Shown here: in pieces, positions 20,073 through 28,852 of the stretch
Layout: each line of letters opens with the position of its first letter
Numbering within the stretch: position 1 is the first letter of the stretch
NCBI RefSeq assembly: GCF_020524045.1
Contig: NZ_JAIVKL010000017.1
Location: forward strand, 1 to 64,000
Length of the DNA stretch: 64,000 nucleotides
Reading direction: 5' to 3'
Source: Metabacillus litoralis
GTDB taxonomy: Bacteria; Bacillota; Bacilli; Bacillales; Bacillaceae
The notes under the pieces: generated by a model
What the model saw: only the letters and a program-made list of their open reading frames with translations
Databases searched by the model: none
What the model was told of the DNA's origin: nothing
Program-made: the position numbers and the translations under genes

Positions 20073-20261
20073 TTATCTTATTTGTTTATAAGGTATACTA
20101 TCGAAAATCTTGTTAATTAGTAGGTAACTTAAAAATAGACCTAGAAATCCTAAGACAAAGTACCAAATGTTTTTTGGCATAAAAATATCAAGGTAATAAA
20201 GAAATGCTAGTGCCCATATGAATATTGTTGAGTATTTAAACGTTTTTCTCAGTTCTACCAT
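20073..20261 (-). CDS. Small two-helix membrane protein, 62 aa
   Basis: Begins MVELRKTFKYS with hydrophobic helices IFIWALAFLYYLDIFM and IWYFVLGFLGLFLSYLLI. The only Shine-Dalgarno-like AAAGG directly abuts the ATG, so the start may be wrong or translation weak. It is upstream of and probably cotranscribed with the 217-aa membrane protein. Function unknown. Confidence 0.5.
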   Translation of the reverse strand: MVELRKTFKYSTIFIWALAFLYYLDIFMPKNIWYFVLGFLGLFLSYLLINKIFDSIPYKQIR

Positions 20262-20352
20262 CCTTTGATGTTAAAAATTGGTTATAATTCATTATTGAAT
20301 TGAGAACTTTTTTTGTCAATTTATTTTTAAATTCATCAATCTATCTACCATT

Positions 20353-21111
20353 TCATTTCCTTAGCAAATGATGAAGAATGCGATCTTTGTCATCAAAAAA
20401 TTGCTTCATAATTGTGTAGTGGTTAGTGTCTTCGAGCTTTGTTTCACGAAGACCTGTTTCTGTTAATTCAATAATTTTTGCAGACGGAAAGGCCATAATA
20501 ATAGGTGAATGTGTGGCGATAATGAATTGTGATTTTTCCTTCACTAAATCTTGTATTCTTGTTAACATGGATAATTGTCTTAGTGGAGAAAGTGCTGCTT
20601 CTGGTTCATCTAAAATATAAATGCCATTTCCACGGAAGCGGTTATTAAAGGTGGCGAAGAAGGCTTCACCATGTGATTGTTCATGAAGAGAGACTCCACC
20701 AAATGAATCGATTACACGTGGTCCTCGGCCAGGCTCACTATCCATTGCTTCAATACTTGAGGCAACATTATAAAAGCTCTCCGCACGGAGGAAGAAACCA
20801 TCTTTCGGTCTAGCGATACCTCTGACGATTTTAAGGTAATTTTCAAGGGTTGAGTGGGAGTCATAGGTAGAAAAGTTAAAGTTGAGAGAACCACCTTCTG
20901 GATTAAAGCCAATAGATAATGCGATTGCTTCTAACAAAGTGGATTTTCCCATCCCATTTTCACCAATAATGAATGTTACATCAGGATGTAGAGTTAATTC
21001 TGTAAGAGATTTGATGCTTGGTAAATGAAATGGATATGTTTGATATGATGGAACTTCGTCTCTTTTTAAATAAATGCTTCTAATATATTGGGTATTATAT
21101 TCTCTGTCCAT
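20353..21111 (-). CDS. AAA family ATPase (ABC/SMC-like single-domain)
   Basis: 252 aa. Walker A is IGENGMGKST, Walker B YILDEPEAALS, and the H-loop THSPIIM is present; a signature-like SHGEAFF (in place of LSxGQ) lies between. This layout matches predicted ATPases of the AAA_21/OLD-like group that occur singly in Firmicutes. There is no TOPRIM domain and no adjacent partner, so a defence role is not supported. The ATG at 21111 (MDREYN) follows GGAGG by 7 nt; the in-frame ATG at 21129 is upstream of that site. Confidence 0.75.
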   Translation of the reverse strand: MDREYNTQYIRSIYLKRDEVPSYQTYPFHLPSIKSLTELTLHPDVTFIIGENGMGKSTLLEAIALSIGFNPEGGSLNFNFSTYDSHSTLENYLKIVRGIARPKDGFFLRAESFYNVASSIEAMDSEPGRGPRVIDSFGGVSLHEQSHGEAFFATFNNRFRGNGIYILDEPEAALSPLRQLSMLTRIQDLVKEKSQFIIATHSPIIMAFPSAKIIELTETGLRETKLEDTNHYTIMKQFFDDKDRILHHLLRK

Positions 21112-21412
21112 TTTCAATCCTCCGTCCAAAAGTAACTACTTTTATTTTAACAAAAAGTTTAACTATTTGAGTTTAAAGCTTTACATTTATTTGAAAACAT
21201 GGTGATAATATAGATTGGGAATAATAAGAAATTTCAATTAGACGTGGATATCGATTTGAACAATCAATAACACCAAGTAAAAATAAATGTTTCATTGTTG
21301 TTAAAATAGGACAAAGTAAGAGATGAGAATACTTGCGATTTTTTTACATAGAGGTATAATTATTGCTTGTTCAGTGTTAGAAATACATTCTTAGATAATA
21401 GGATGATGGGGA

Positions 21413-22324
21413 ATGAAAAGAGCTAGAATCATTTATAATCCAACTTCAGGTCGGGAGCTTTTTAAGAAGAACCTACCAGAGGTTTTACAAAAATTCGAGC
21501 AAGCAGGCTACGAAACGTCTTGCCATGCGACAACATGTGAGGGAGATGCAATTGAAGCAGCAAAGCTCGCTGCTGAACGCAACTTTGATTTGATTGTTGC
21601 AGCTGGTGGAGATGGAACGATAAATGAAGTGATTAACGGGATCGCTAATTTAGATCATCGACCACAAATTGCCGTTATTCCAGTTGGGACGACAAATGAT
21701 TTTGCCAGAGCGATTGGCATACCATTAAATAATGTTCTTCAAGCTGTTGAAGTGATTTTAAGTGGAGAAACGAAGAAAATTGATATCGGTAAAGTGAATG
21801 ATCATTATTTCATTAATATTGCCGGTGGAGGTCGCTTAACAGAATTAACGTATGAAGTACCAAGTAAGCTAAAAACAGTTGTTGGACAACTTGCTTATTA
21901 TTTAAAAGGTATGGAAATGCTTCCTTCGATTCGTCCTGCCGAGGTAGAGATTGAATATGATGGTAAGCTTTTTCAAGGAGAAATCATGTTATTCCTCGTG
22001 TCGCTTACAAACTCAGTTGGTGGCTTTGAAAAGCTTGCACCTGATTCGAAGTTAAATGATGGGATGTTTGATTTGTTAATTTTGAAAAAAGCAAATCTAG
22101 CGGAATTCATTCGCGTGGCAAGTCTAGCACTAAGAGGCGAGCATATTAATGATGAGCATGTGATTTATACGAAGGCCAATAGAGTGAAGGTTTCGAATAA
22201 GGATAAAATGCAGCTTAATTTAGATGGTGAATATGGCGGGATGCTTCCGGGTGAATTTGTTAATATGTATCAGCATATTGATATTGTTGTGTCATCTGAT
22301 AAGGCGAGACAAATGGAAGAGTAG
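21413..22324 (+). CDS. dgkB: Diacylglycerol kinase DgkB
   Basis: A 303-aa soluble lipid kinase that phosphorylates diacylglycerol formed during lipoteichoic acid synthesis and returns it to phosphatidic acid. The catalytic GGDGT motif is at residues 65-69, with VGTTNDFARA and DGEYGG also conserved; the whole protein closely resembles B. subtilis DgkB (YerQ). GATGGGG precedes the ATG. It is followed by a terminator, a dispersed repeat and rlmCD, as in the B. subtilis order yerQ-yefA. Confidence 0.95.
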   Translation: MKRARIIYNPTSGRELFKKNLPEVLQKFEQAGYETSCHATTCEGDAIEAAKLAAERNFDLIVAAGGDGTINEVINGIANLDHRPQIAVIPVGTTNDFARAIGIPLNNVLQAVEVILSGETKKIDIGKVNDHYFINIAGGGRLTELTYEVPSKLKTVVGQLAYYLKGMEMLPSIRPAEVEIEYDGKLFQGEIMLFLVSLTNSVGGFEKLAPDSKLNDGMFDLLILKKANLAEFIRVASLALRGEHINDEHVIYTKANRVKVSNKDKMQLNLDGEYGGMLPGEFVNMYQHIDIVVSSDKARQMEE

Positions 22325-22326
22325 GA

Positions 22327-22358
22327 AACTTGGCTTAGTGATATTGCCAAGTTTTTTT
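22327..22358 (+). terminator. Terminator after dgkB
   Basis: AACTTGGC (22327-22334) pairs with GCCAAGTT (22346-22353), followed by TTTTT. Confidence 0.85.
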
Positions 22359-22394
22359 ATAGTTATAAATCATTATAGCTTTGGTAAAGGGAAG

Positions 22395-22566
22395 GGTTGA
22401 TTGTGCTACAGGTTGCTCGCTTTCCGCGGAAAAATAATAAAAAAGCCCAACTGCCGGCTTTTTTAAAGATCGATTTTTCCTAGGGGCGGGCGGGTGAGCT
22501 TCTTCGGCGCACGGCGCCTGTGGGATCTCACCTGTCCCGCTGCGCCCGCAGGAGTCTCGCACCTTC
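22395..22566. repeat. Diverged dispersed repeat with nested hairpin
   Basis: On the minus strand it reads GCGGAAGGTGCGAGACTCC, TGCGGGCGCAGCGGGACAGG, TGAGATCCCACAGGCGCC and later CCGCGGAAAGCGAGC, the block order of the repeats at 888 and 9534. A separate hairpin, AAAAAAGCCcaactgccGGCTTTTTT (about 22438-22466), is nested in it and looks like an inserted terminator. Confidence 0.65.
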
Positions 22567-22811
22567 CGCACAATAAACCCTTGGTGTGATATCGAGTCTT
22601 ATAATACTAAATCCTAAAGTAATTATTTTTAGAGAAATATATCTATCTACGTGACTAATTGATAAGTAGAAGGGTCGACTTAACACTTAAGGATCATAGT
22701 TACCAAACAAAAATTATACACAATAGAGCGAATATACCTTATTTGAAGATTTTTTTATAGAGAATGAGTATGTTAATATAGATGAAAGAAGTAAGGTAGA
22801 AAAGGAAGAAC

Positions 22812-24200
22812 ATGATGCCAAAATTACAAGCACCAGTTATGAAGAATGAATATTATGATGTGACTTTTGAGGACCTAACACATGAAGGTGCTGGAGTTGC
22901 TAAAATAGAGGGCTTTCCCATTTTTGTAGAGAATGCATTGCCGGATGAAAAAGCGAAAATAAAAGTGATCGGTATCAAGAAAGGTTTTGCTTTTGGTAAA
23001 TTGATTGAGCTTTATGAAGAAAGTAAAAATCGTATTGAAGCTCCCTGCCCGATTTACTCACAATGTGGGGGATGTCAATTACAGCATGTGAGCTACGAGG
23101 GACAGCTTGATTTTAAACGAAAACAAGTAGAGCAAGTTCTAGCTCGTATCGGAAAGCTAGATTTAACAAAGGTAAAGGTTCATCAAACTCTAGGAATGCA
23201 GGACCCGTGGAATTATAGAAATAAAGCACAGGTGCCTGTTGGTGAACGTGAAGGTGGACTTGTTGCAGGCTTCTATCAAAAACGAAGTCATGACATCATA
23301 GATATGGAACGTTGTCTGATTCAGCAAGCTGAAAATGACGAAATCGTTCAATACGTCAAAACAATATGTGAAGAATACGAAATACGTGCTTATAACGAAG
23401 AAAAGCACAAAGGCTGGCTGCGTCACATTATGGTTCGTTATGGATTAGTGACAAAAGAATTAATGGTCGTTTTCGTGACTAAAACAGCTGACTTTCCACA
23501 CAAAAATGAAATTCTTGCAAAAATAACAGAGCAATTTCCACAGATTAAATCAGTTGTCCAAAACATTAACAACAAACGAACAAATGTCATTTTCGGTGAC
23601 GAAACAAAGGTCCTGTGGGGCGAAGAATATATTTACGACAAAATCGGTGACATCAAATTCGCCATTTCAGCACGTTCCTTCTACCAAGTGAACCCTGAGC
23701 AAACAAAGGTGCTTTACGACAAAGCGCTAGAATATGCAAAGCTTACAGGCGAAGAATCAGTGATTGACGCCTATTGTGGTATCGGAACGATCTCGCTATT
23801 TCTAGCACAAAAAGCGAAAAAGGTATTTGGTGTTGAAATTATTCCAGAAGCAATTGAGGATGCGAAACGAAATACAGAGCTAAATGGAATTGAGAACGCT
23901 GAATTTGCTGTTGGTGAAGCAGAGGTAGTTATTCCAGAATGGTACAAGCAAGGCAATAAGGCAGATGTGATTGTTGTTGATCCACCGCGTAAGGGCTGTG
24001 ATGAGGCACTGCTAAAGACAATTTTGGATATGAAGCCAAGGCGTGTTGTGTATGTTTCATGTAATCCAGGGACATTGGCGAGGGATTTACAGGTGTTGGA
24101 GCGGGGTGGATATGAGACGGTTGAGGTTCAGCCTGTTGATATGTTTCCGCATACGACGCATATTGAATGTGTGTCGCAGATAGTTTTGAGAGAAGAATAG
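22812..24200 (+). CDS. rlmCD: 23S rRNA (uracil-5-)-methyltransferase RlmCD
   Basis: A 462-aa SAM-dependent methyltransferase of the TrmA/RumA family; the B. subtilis counterpart YefA makes m5U at two positions of 23S rRNA (747 and 1939, E. coli numbering). In order: an N-terminal TRAM domain, the iron-sulphur cysteines [10 protein letters not shown], the SAM site [22 protein letters not shown], the nucleophile region [11 protein letters not shown] and the base HIECV. AAAGGAAG precedes ATGATG. The stop is 3 nt from the stop of a convergent serine recombinase gene, and the last codons form an att-like sequence, so this is the island's integration site. Confidence 0.95.
   Translation: MMPKLQAPVMKNEYYDVTFEDLTHEGAGVAKIEGFPIFVENALPDEKAKIKVIGIKKGFAFGKLIELYEESKNRIEAPCPIYSQCGGCQLQHVSYEGQLDFKRKQVEQVLARIGKLDLTKVKVHQTLGMQDPWNYRNKAQVPVGEREGGLVAGFYQKRSHDIIDMERCLIQQAENDEIVQYVKTICEEYEIRAYNEEKHKGWLRHIMVRYGLVTKELMVVFVTKTADFPHKNEILAKITEQFPQIKSVVQNINNKRTNVIFGDETKVLWGEEYIYDKIGDIKFAISARSFYQVNPEQTKVLYDKALEYAKLTGEESVIDAYCGIGTISLFLAQKAKKVFGVEIIPEAIEDAKRNTELNGIENAEFAVGEAEVVIPEWYKQGNKADVIVVDPPRKGCDEALLKTILDMKPRRVVYVSCNPGTLARDLQVLERGGYETVEVQPVDMFPHTTHIECVSQIVLREE
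24161..24191 (+). other. Putative attachment site in the 3' end of rlmCD
   Basis: The sequence TATTGAATGTGTGTCGCAGA followed by TAGTTTTGAGA shares 24 of 31 positions with the reverse complement of 44790-44820 and partial identity with the reverse complement of 62516-62552. It covers the conserved HIECV codons and the end of the gene. The role as attB/attL is inferred from this match and the abutting recombinase gene. Confidence 0.55.
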
Positions 24201-24203
24201 TTA

Positions 24204-25685
24204 CTAGCTATTGTTCATTAATGAGAAGTGGTAGGTGATTTTAGGAGTTCCATACTTGTCAACGTCAATTCGTTCAACAAGGTGATGGACCATTTCTTCA
24301 GTCACCTCTTCCTTCAGTAGAAAGCGATTTAAGGTAGTTTTTAATAGCTGAACGTCTTCAGCAAGATTCTTAAATTGGAGTGAGGCTTGTAACTCACTCC
24401 TCTTAATTTTCAATATCTTAATCTGTTCATCTGAATCGTTAGCTGCATCTCTGTATTCTTTGTGAGTAATTAAATTTTCTGCAAGCATTTCTAGATATCG
24501 TTTCTTCTTTGATTCAATATCTGATATCTTTGAATCAAGTTGCTTAATTGTTATTGAAACTTGATGGTTTTTCTTAGCGATACTAGATTCCATTTTTTCT
24601 AACAATTGTTCTTGGTTTACTTTTGATGCTGCTTCTTTTATGTCATTAAGAATGTGTTCTTCAATATACTTTTCTTTGACATTCCTTTGAGTACAAGCAG
24701 ATTTTCCATGTCTTGCATATCTCCCGCAGATATAACCACATCGGTTTTGCCGGTACCACATTCCTGTCCCACAATCTAAGCAAAATAAAACATTCGTAAA
24801 AAGATGTCTTTTGACTTTCGTAAAATTTTTTTTTCGTGTGTTCATTAATTTTTGAACAGCATCAAAAACATCATGAGAAATAATTGCAGAATGTGTATTC
24901 CTAACAATAATATGTTTTTCGATAGGTTGGTTATGTCGTGATTGGGAAGTAACACTTCTTGTTGTTTCTCTTCCTTGTACCAAATCACCAGTATAATGAG
25001 GGTTACTTAAAATTTTTTTAATGGTTGAACCATGCCAAAAACGTCCAGCATTACTTTTTCCAGCTACCTTTGCAGGTGTAGGGTATCCTTTGTCAGAAAG
25101 GTGACGTGCGATTGAATCAAAACCTAACCCACTAATATAAAGTTCAAAGATGCTTTTAGTTATATCGGGAGTATTGTCTTCCGCAAGAAATAGTTTCTTA
25201 TCAACTAGCTTGTATCCATAAGGAGCATTTGAACCCTGGAAATCTCCTCTTTTTGCATTAGTAGTCAAGGCTGCCTTGATACGTTCAGAAGTACGTTGGG
25301 ATTCTTGTTCATAAACCCAAGCATATAAGCCGAACATATGGATATTGCCCTCTAGGGAGTTTATTGCATTATCAAATGTTATGATGTGAATGTTATGCTT
25401 TTCGGCAATATCCTTTATTTCATATGAAAGTTTTCCATTCCTAGCTAATCTAGATAATTCTTTTGAGAGTATTACATCAAACTTTTGCTCCTTAGCATCT
25501 TCAATTAACTGGCGAAGGTTTTCTCTCTTCTTATCCTTCGTGCCTGATTCTACATCAATATAGAAGCGAAATAAATCCCACCCCTTATCTGCAATAACAT
25601 TGTAAAAGAAACGTTGCTGATTCTCTAAAGAAGTCTTCTGTTCCTCCTTATCTGTAGATACACGAATGTATACAGCGCATTTCAA
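24204..25685 (-). CDS. Large serine recombinase (site-specific integrase)
   Basis: 493 aa. The resolvase domain covers about 1-150 with the nucleophile Ser in YIRVSTDKEEQ and LSRLARNGKLSYEI; a recombinase domain follows (GYPTPAKVAGK ... GSTIKKILSNPHYTGDLVQGR, read in sections). Then come a zinc ribbon (CLDCGTGMWYR ... CGRYARHGKSAC) and a coiled coil. This is the build of phiC31/Bxb1-type integrases. It reads toward rlmCD and its stop abuts the rlmCD stop. The 5' region holds an att-like 20-mer 29 bp before the start. B. subtilis has recombinase gene yefB at the same place. Confidence 0.93.
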   Translation of the reverse strand: MKCAVYIRVSTDKEEQKTSLENQQRFFYNVIADKGWDLFRFYIDVESGTKDKKRENLRQLIEDAKEQKFDVILSKELSRLARNGKLSYEIKDIAEKHNIHIITFDNAINSLEGNIHMFGLYAWVYEQESQRTSERIKAALTTNAKRGDFQGSNAPYGYKLVDKKLFLAEDNTPDITKSIFELYISGLGFDSIARHLSDKGYPTPAKVAGKSNAGRFWHGSTIKKILSNPHYTGDLVQGRETTRSVTSQSRHNQPIEKHIIVRNTHSAIISHDVFDAVQKLMNTRKKNFTKVKRHLFTNVLFCLDCGTGMWYRQNRCGYICGRYARHGKSACTQRNVKEKYIEEHILNDIKEAASKVNQEQLLEKMESSIAKKNHQVSITIKQLDSKISDIESKKKRYLEMLAENLITHKEYRDAANDSDEQIKILKIKRSELQASLQFKNLAEDVQLLKTTLNRFLLKEEVTEEMVHHLVERIDVDKYGTPKITYHFSLMNNS

Positions 25686-25713
25686 ATCATCTCAACTCCT
25701 ATCATTATTGTTG

Positions 25714-25733
25714 AGATGTAGTAGTGTTTACCT
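25714..25733 (-). other. att-like 20-mer upstream of the integrase (site A)
   Basis: AGATGTAGTAGTGTTTACCT. Its reverse complement matches sites B (44773-44792) and C (62499-62518) with 1-3 differences. Upstream context is also shared with C: CAATATTACTT precedes ATAGGTAAACAC in both. Phage-type serine integrases usually have attP next to int, as here. Orientation is opposite to B and C. Confidence 0.5.
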
Positions 25734-25907
25734 ATAAGTAATATTGACAATTTTCAGATAAAAAATTCTCAGGAATATCGGATAGAAACATATATGATTT
25801 AAGAGTTTGACTTTCGAGAATACAACACTTTATACTCAACCTAATTGACAGATTTATTTTGTTTTTTTACTGTTGAGTCTTTTATAAGGTGATTGGGAGT
25901 GTTTTTA

Positions 25908-26522
25908 ATGAAGATAGATGAATTAATAAGAACTATTGATGAAGAATATTTTGAAGAGCAAAAACTATCCATACTAGTAAAACTGCAAGTGCCAGAAGAG
26001 ATAGTAAATGCCCTATATAAAAAAAATAATCAATTAACCTCAATTTGTAAGGAAGTCGTAAATATACTTGAGGATATTGATTTTGCTGAATGGGATGAAT
26101 TTAAGATAAAGGCAATATCCCACCTCATAACAGAGTATAACGAGGATGATATTGAAGTGAACTTTTCACAATGGGATTTAATTGAATTCCTAGAATCCGT
26201 CTTTTTCTTTGATATTCTTACACACAAAGAATACCAGCTTGAGTCAATCTCATATTTTAAACGAGGACTAGCAAAATACTTTAACGAGCATGATATTTCG
26301 GGAACACATGAGGAGATTTATGAAGAGCATTATGAAGACTTCATTTCAGCAGTCTACAGTGAAATTGAAAAGGAATACATTGTAGATATATCATTTACAC
26401 CTAATCCAACAGATGGAGATTATGATGAGCAGATACTTGAATTTATAGATTATTATGACCAGTTGGATTATATGAAGGTATATAAGGATTTTGTAGTTGA
26501 TTGTAGTGAAATATACTTATGA
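25908..26522 (+). CDS. Hypothetical acidic protein, 204 aa
   Basis: A soluble, strongly acidic, mostly helical protein (MKIDELIRTIDEEYFEEQ). No motif, signal peptide or membrane helix was recognised. The ATG at 25908 lies 8 nt after GGGAG; the upstream TTG at 25893 overlaps that site. It stands alone between the integrase and remnants of a HerA gene, so it could be cargo of the first island module. Function unknown. Confidence 0.65.
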   Translation: MKIDELIRTIDEEYFEEQKLSILVKLQVPEEIVNALYKKNNQLTSICKEVVNILEDIDFAEWDEFKIKAISHLITEYNEDDIEVNFSQWDLIEFLESVFFFDILTHKEYQLESISYFKRGLAKYFNEHDISGTHEEIYEEHYEDFISAVYSEIEKEYIVDISFTPNPTDGDYDEQILEFIDYYDQLDYMKVYKDFVVDCSEIYL

Positions 26523-26641
26523 TTGTTTTCACCATCCAATTGAAATATGTTAGATTACCAATAATTAAAATTCCTTTGGAACTAATGTATAAAAGGTGAT
26601 GGATAGTTGATTTAAGCTTTGTAAACGATAGAAGAATAATG

Positions 26642-26665
26642 GAGCTTGGAAATGTTTCCAAGCTC
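26642..26665. other. Perfect 11-bp inverted repeat
   Basis: GAGCTTGGAAA and TTTCCAAGCTC are separated by 2 nt, with no T-run on either strand. It lies 120 bp after the 204-aa gene. It could be a weak terminator or a protein-binding or recombination site. Confidence 0.5.
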
Positions 26666-26723
26666 AAAAGGTTTACTTAACCCATCTTTCTAAAAATGCT
26701 TAAAAATCTGTATTAAACCATTC

Positions 26724-26990
26724 TTATTTCCATTCTGATAAATATGCGATGTCGTTGGAAGATGGTTGTGGGTTAAATCTGTCTGTTGTAACAAGTGAAG
26801 CCATTATTATTGAATCACCAATAATAATGGCTTCTCCTTCTTTTAAAGTTGATAAAGAATCTGTTACGGGTCCTATAAGGTCTGGGAGTAATCTTTTCAC
26901 ATAATTCTGGTCCTCTGGATTAGTTAGTCTCATTGAAATAAAATTACTACACTGTGAAAAAATCATTTCTAATACTAAGTATCTCCTCCG
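26724..26990 (-). pseudogene. HerA-type ATPase/translocase, C-terminal remnant
   Basis: About 80 codons remain: SQCSNFISMRLTNPEDQNYV, KRLLPDLIGPVTDSL, KEGEAIIIGDSI and KPSSNDI-like PQPSSNDIAYLSEWK. This is the C-terminus of bacterial HerA (DUF87-type) helicases, which elsewhere pair with Sir2- or DUF4297-type nucleases in defence islands. The frame runs into a stop about 25 nt upstream of the first methionine, and the N-terminal 450 or so residues, including Walker A, are absent. Confidence 0.75.
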
Positions 26991-27054
26991 CTAGTTTTTA
27001 AAACTCAGATAATTTATTTCTATTTCCACAACCAATATCCTTATAAATAGACTT

Positions 27055-27091
27055 AAGAGACCATTAATTTTGAGTAAATGGTCTCTTTTGT
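27055..27091. terminator. Bidirectional terminator-like hairpin
   Basis: AAGAGACCATT (27055-27065) pairs with AATGGTCTCTT (27077-27087), with T residues after it on both strands. It lies between the HerA remnant and the secreted-protein gene that reads toward it. Confidence 0.7.
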
Positions 27092-27120
27092 TGAATAATA
27101 TATTTGTAGTAAAATTTTTC

Positions 27121-27897
27121 CTAAGCGTAAAGTGAAACAAGTGGAGAATTTTTCTCTTCTAAATAATCATATGAATATTTTTTACCATATTTAGTTTCAT
27201 GTGATACAGATTTGATTAATTTTGTCCGATTACTATCCTTATATGCCGAGAGGACAAATTTGTTCCACCAATAACCACCTTGACCTTTGTAGTAGGTTTT
27301 AAAAGTGAAATACACATATTTATTACCTGTATCTTTTAACGAAGAAACGATAGCAGTTACTAAAACAGCTATTATTTTTGCTGTCAAAACAGCACCAGCT
27401 ACTGCGCCTGTGCCAGTAGGAAGGATTAGAATAAGACCTGTTACTACTAATGCAGTTGCAACTGGTACATTGATAGCATTTTTATATGTTTTTACTAGTC
27501 TGTAAGGAATGTTTTGGCTCACAGCCATCATTTGAAGTTTTCCATCTAAGTTTGTGGAGTTGTCTTCGACAGTTGAGTTAGCAACACTCTCTTTCATAAG
27601 CTCTATATCTTCATCACTAACTAGTTCATCACCAAATTTAAGTTCATCTTTTGAACTATCATAGGAAACAGTTTCTTCTGTTTTTCCATCACTTATAACA
27701 GCTTCTTGATAATTACCATCTTTGTGTAAAGTTAAAGTATATGTAACCCCATCAATTTCGAACTCAGCCTGGTCTTCAGAATGATTTGAATCTTTTAATC
27801 TACTATTTTCTACTGGTGTTTGTGTAGCTGCAAAAGAAGTTACTGGTCCTGGTACTAATAACAAAAGAACGCTAAATAAAATCACTATTTTTTTCAA
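27121..27897 (-). CDS. Secreted protein with glycine-rich hydrophobic segment (possible bacteriocin-like)
   Basis: 258 aa. A signal peptide (MKKIVILFSVLLLLVPGPVTSFAA) is followed by a propeptide-like acidic region of about 110 residues. Then comes a long hydrophobic Gly/Ala-rich stretch, VATALVVTGLILILPTG and AVAGAVLTAKIIAVLVTAIV, and an aromatic, basic C-terminus (TYYKGQGGYWWNKFV). Acidic pro-region, membrane-active segment and basic tail resemble precursors of pore-forming peptides. A 79-aa membrane protein is encoded divergently 92 bp away and could give immunity. No family is recognised, so function is inference. Confidence 0.65.
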   Translation of the reverse strand: MKKIVILFSVLLLLVPGPVTSFAATQTPVENSRLKDSNHSEDQAEFEIDGVTYTLTLHKDGNYQEAVISDGKTEETVSYDSSKDELKFGDELVSDEDIELMKESVANSTVEDNSTNLDGKLQMMAVSQNIPYRLVKTYKNAINVPVATALVVTGLILILPTGTGAVAGAVLTAKIIAVLVTAIVSSLKDTGNKYVYFTFKTYYKGQGGYWWNKFVLSAYKDSNRTKLIKSVSHETKYGKKYSYDYLEEKNSPLVSLYA

Positions 27898-27989
27898 AAA
27901 CCTATACCACCTTTCATCAATTTAATATATAGTATAGATTAATAGAAAAATATGTCAATAGTTACTTAAAAAGGAAGGGTTGTTTTAAA

Positions 27990-28229
27990 ATGGAAGGTAA
28001 AAAGAACAGATATAACAGAATAATACATTATTTAACTTTTATTGGGGTTATTCTATTGGTAATCCCTGCTAGTATTAATAGTTTCTATATTCCTATAGTA
28101 TTGATTTTAATGGGCATTAATTTATTTAATAATTCTTTTACTAATATCAAAGGTGGAAAATTAGTTATTTTAGGGATATTGTCTTTTTTACCTACAGTCA
28201 TATATTTCATCATAACTTTAAATTTGTAA
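27990..28229 (+). CDS. Small membrane protein, 79 aa (possible immunity partner)
   Basis: Begins MEGKKNRYNRIIHYLTFIG and has three hydrophobic stretches (LTFIGVILLVIPASI, FYIPIVLILMGINLF, LVILGILSFLPTVIYFIITL). AAGGAAGGG precedes the ATG. It is divergent from the secreted-protein gene and closed by a strong terminator at 28290. Size and build resemble bacteriocin immunity proteins, but no sequence family was recognised. Confidence 0.6.
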   Translation: MEGKKNRYNRIIHYLTFIGVILLVIPASINSFYIPIVLILMGINLFNNSFTNIKGGKLVILGILSFLPTVIYFIITLNL

Positions 28230-28289
28230 GGTTAGTTCGTTTGATATTAATACAAGAATTAGGCGAGGATATCAAAAATAAATAGTTAG

Positions 28290-28333
28290 AAATAAAAACA
28301 CTGTTGTATTCAATAACAACAGTGTTTTTATTT
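28290..28333. terminator. Strong bidirectional terminator
   Basis: AAATAAAAACACTGTTG (28290-28306) pairs perfectly with CAACAGTGTTTTTATTT (28317-28333). A 17-bp stem with an A/T-rich outer half works in both directions. Confidence 0.85.
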
Positions 28334-28514
28334 CCTAGCCTATTCTATCTTTAAGGCTCTTTTCGTAAAGATTGTTGCTTTAATTAAAGAGGAATAATTT
28401 ACTTTTTATGGAATTATATAGACAGAGGCTTATTCAGCTGACTGGCAGTTTTTTATGGAACAAGGATTCAGTAAAAAACAGGAAAACACTATGTTTAAAC
28501 AAGGAGGGAAACTT

Positions 28515-28776
28515 ATGAATTCAACGGGTAGATGGATTCTTTGTGTATTTGTCGCGTCAATTTCGATTCTAATGGTTGTTAAAGGTATTGATTTATGGTC
28601 ATTTGGAACAAAAGTTGATGGTGATGGCGTGGGGATACATTTTCTTGGCTTAGAGATAAATGATAATGTTCCCGAAGCCAGTATCCAGAACTATGCACTT
28701 GGATTTTTCATTGCAAGTATTGATTTTAACTGCTTTAGCTCTTGTCAGGAGAACTTTTGCAAAATCAAGTAACTAA
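28515..28776 (+). pseudogene. Two-helix membrane protein gene with a late frameshift
   Basis: AGGAGGG precedes ATG, and the product starts MNSTGRWILCVFVASISILMV. After GFFIASI the reading frame gives DFNCFSSCQENFCKIK, but the next frame gives ILTALALVRRTFAKSSN and a stop at 28774, completing a second hydrophobic helix. One base change near 28721 restores an 87-aa or so two-helix protein. It is either a recent mutation or a sequencing error. Function unknown. Confidence 0.5.
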
Positions 28777-28852
28777 TAAATGATTGATATGAAAGTAATG
28801 AGGGCTTTAACGGTATAACTAATACAGTCGTCCAAACAGGAATGGCTTTTTT

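Noticed and set aside
20353-21111. Defence ATPase next to a tyrosine recombinase
   Set aside because: The gene lies in the backbone between conserved genes, has no nuclease or TOPRIM domain and no partner; a defence role is not supported.
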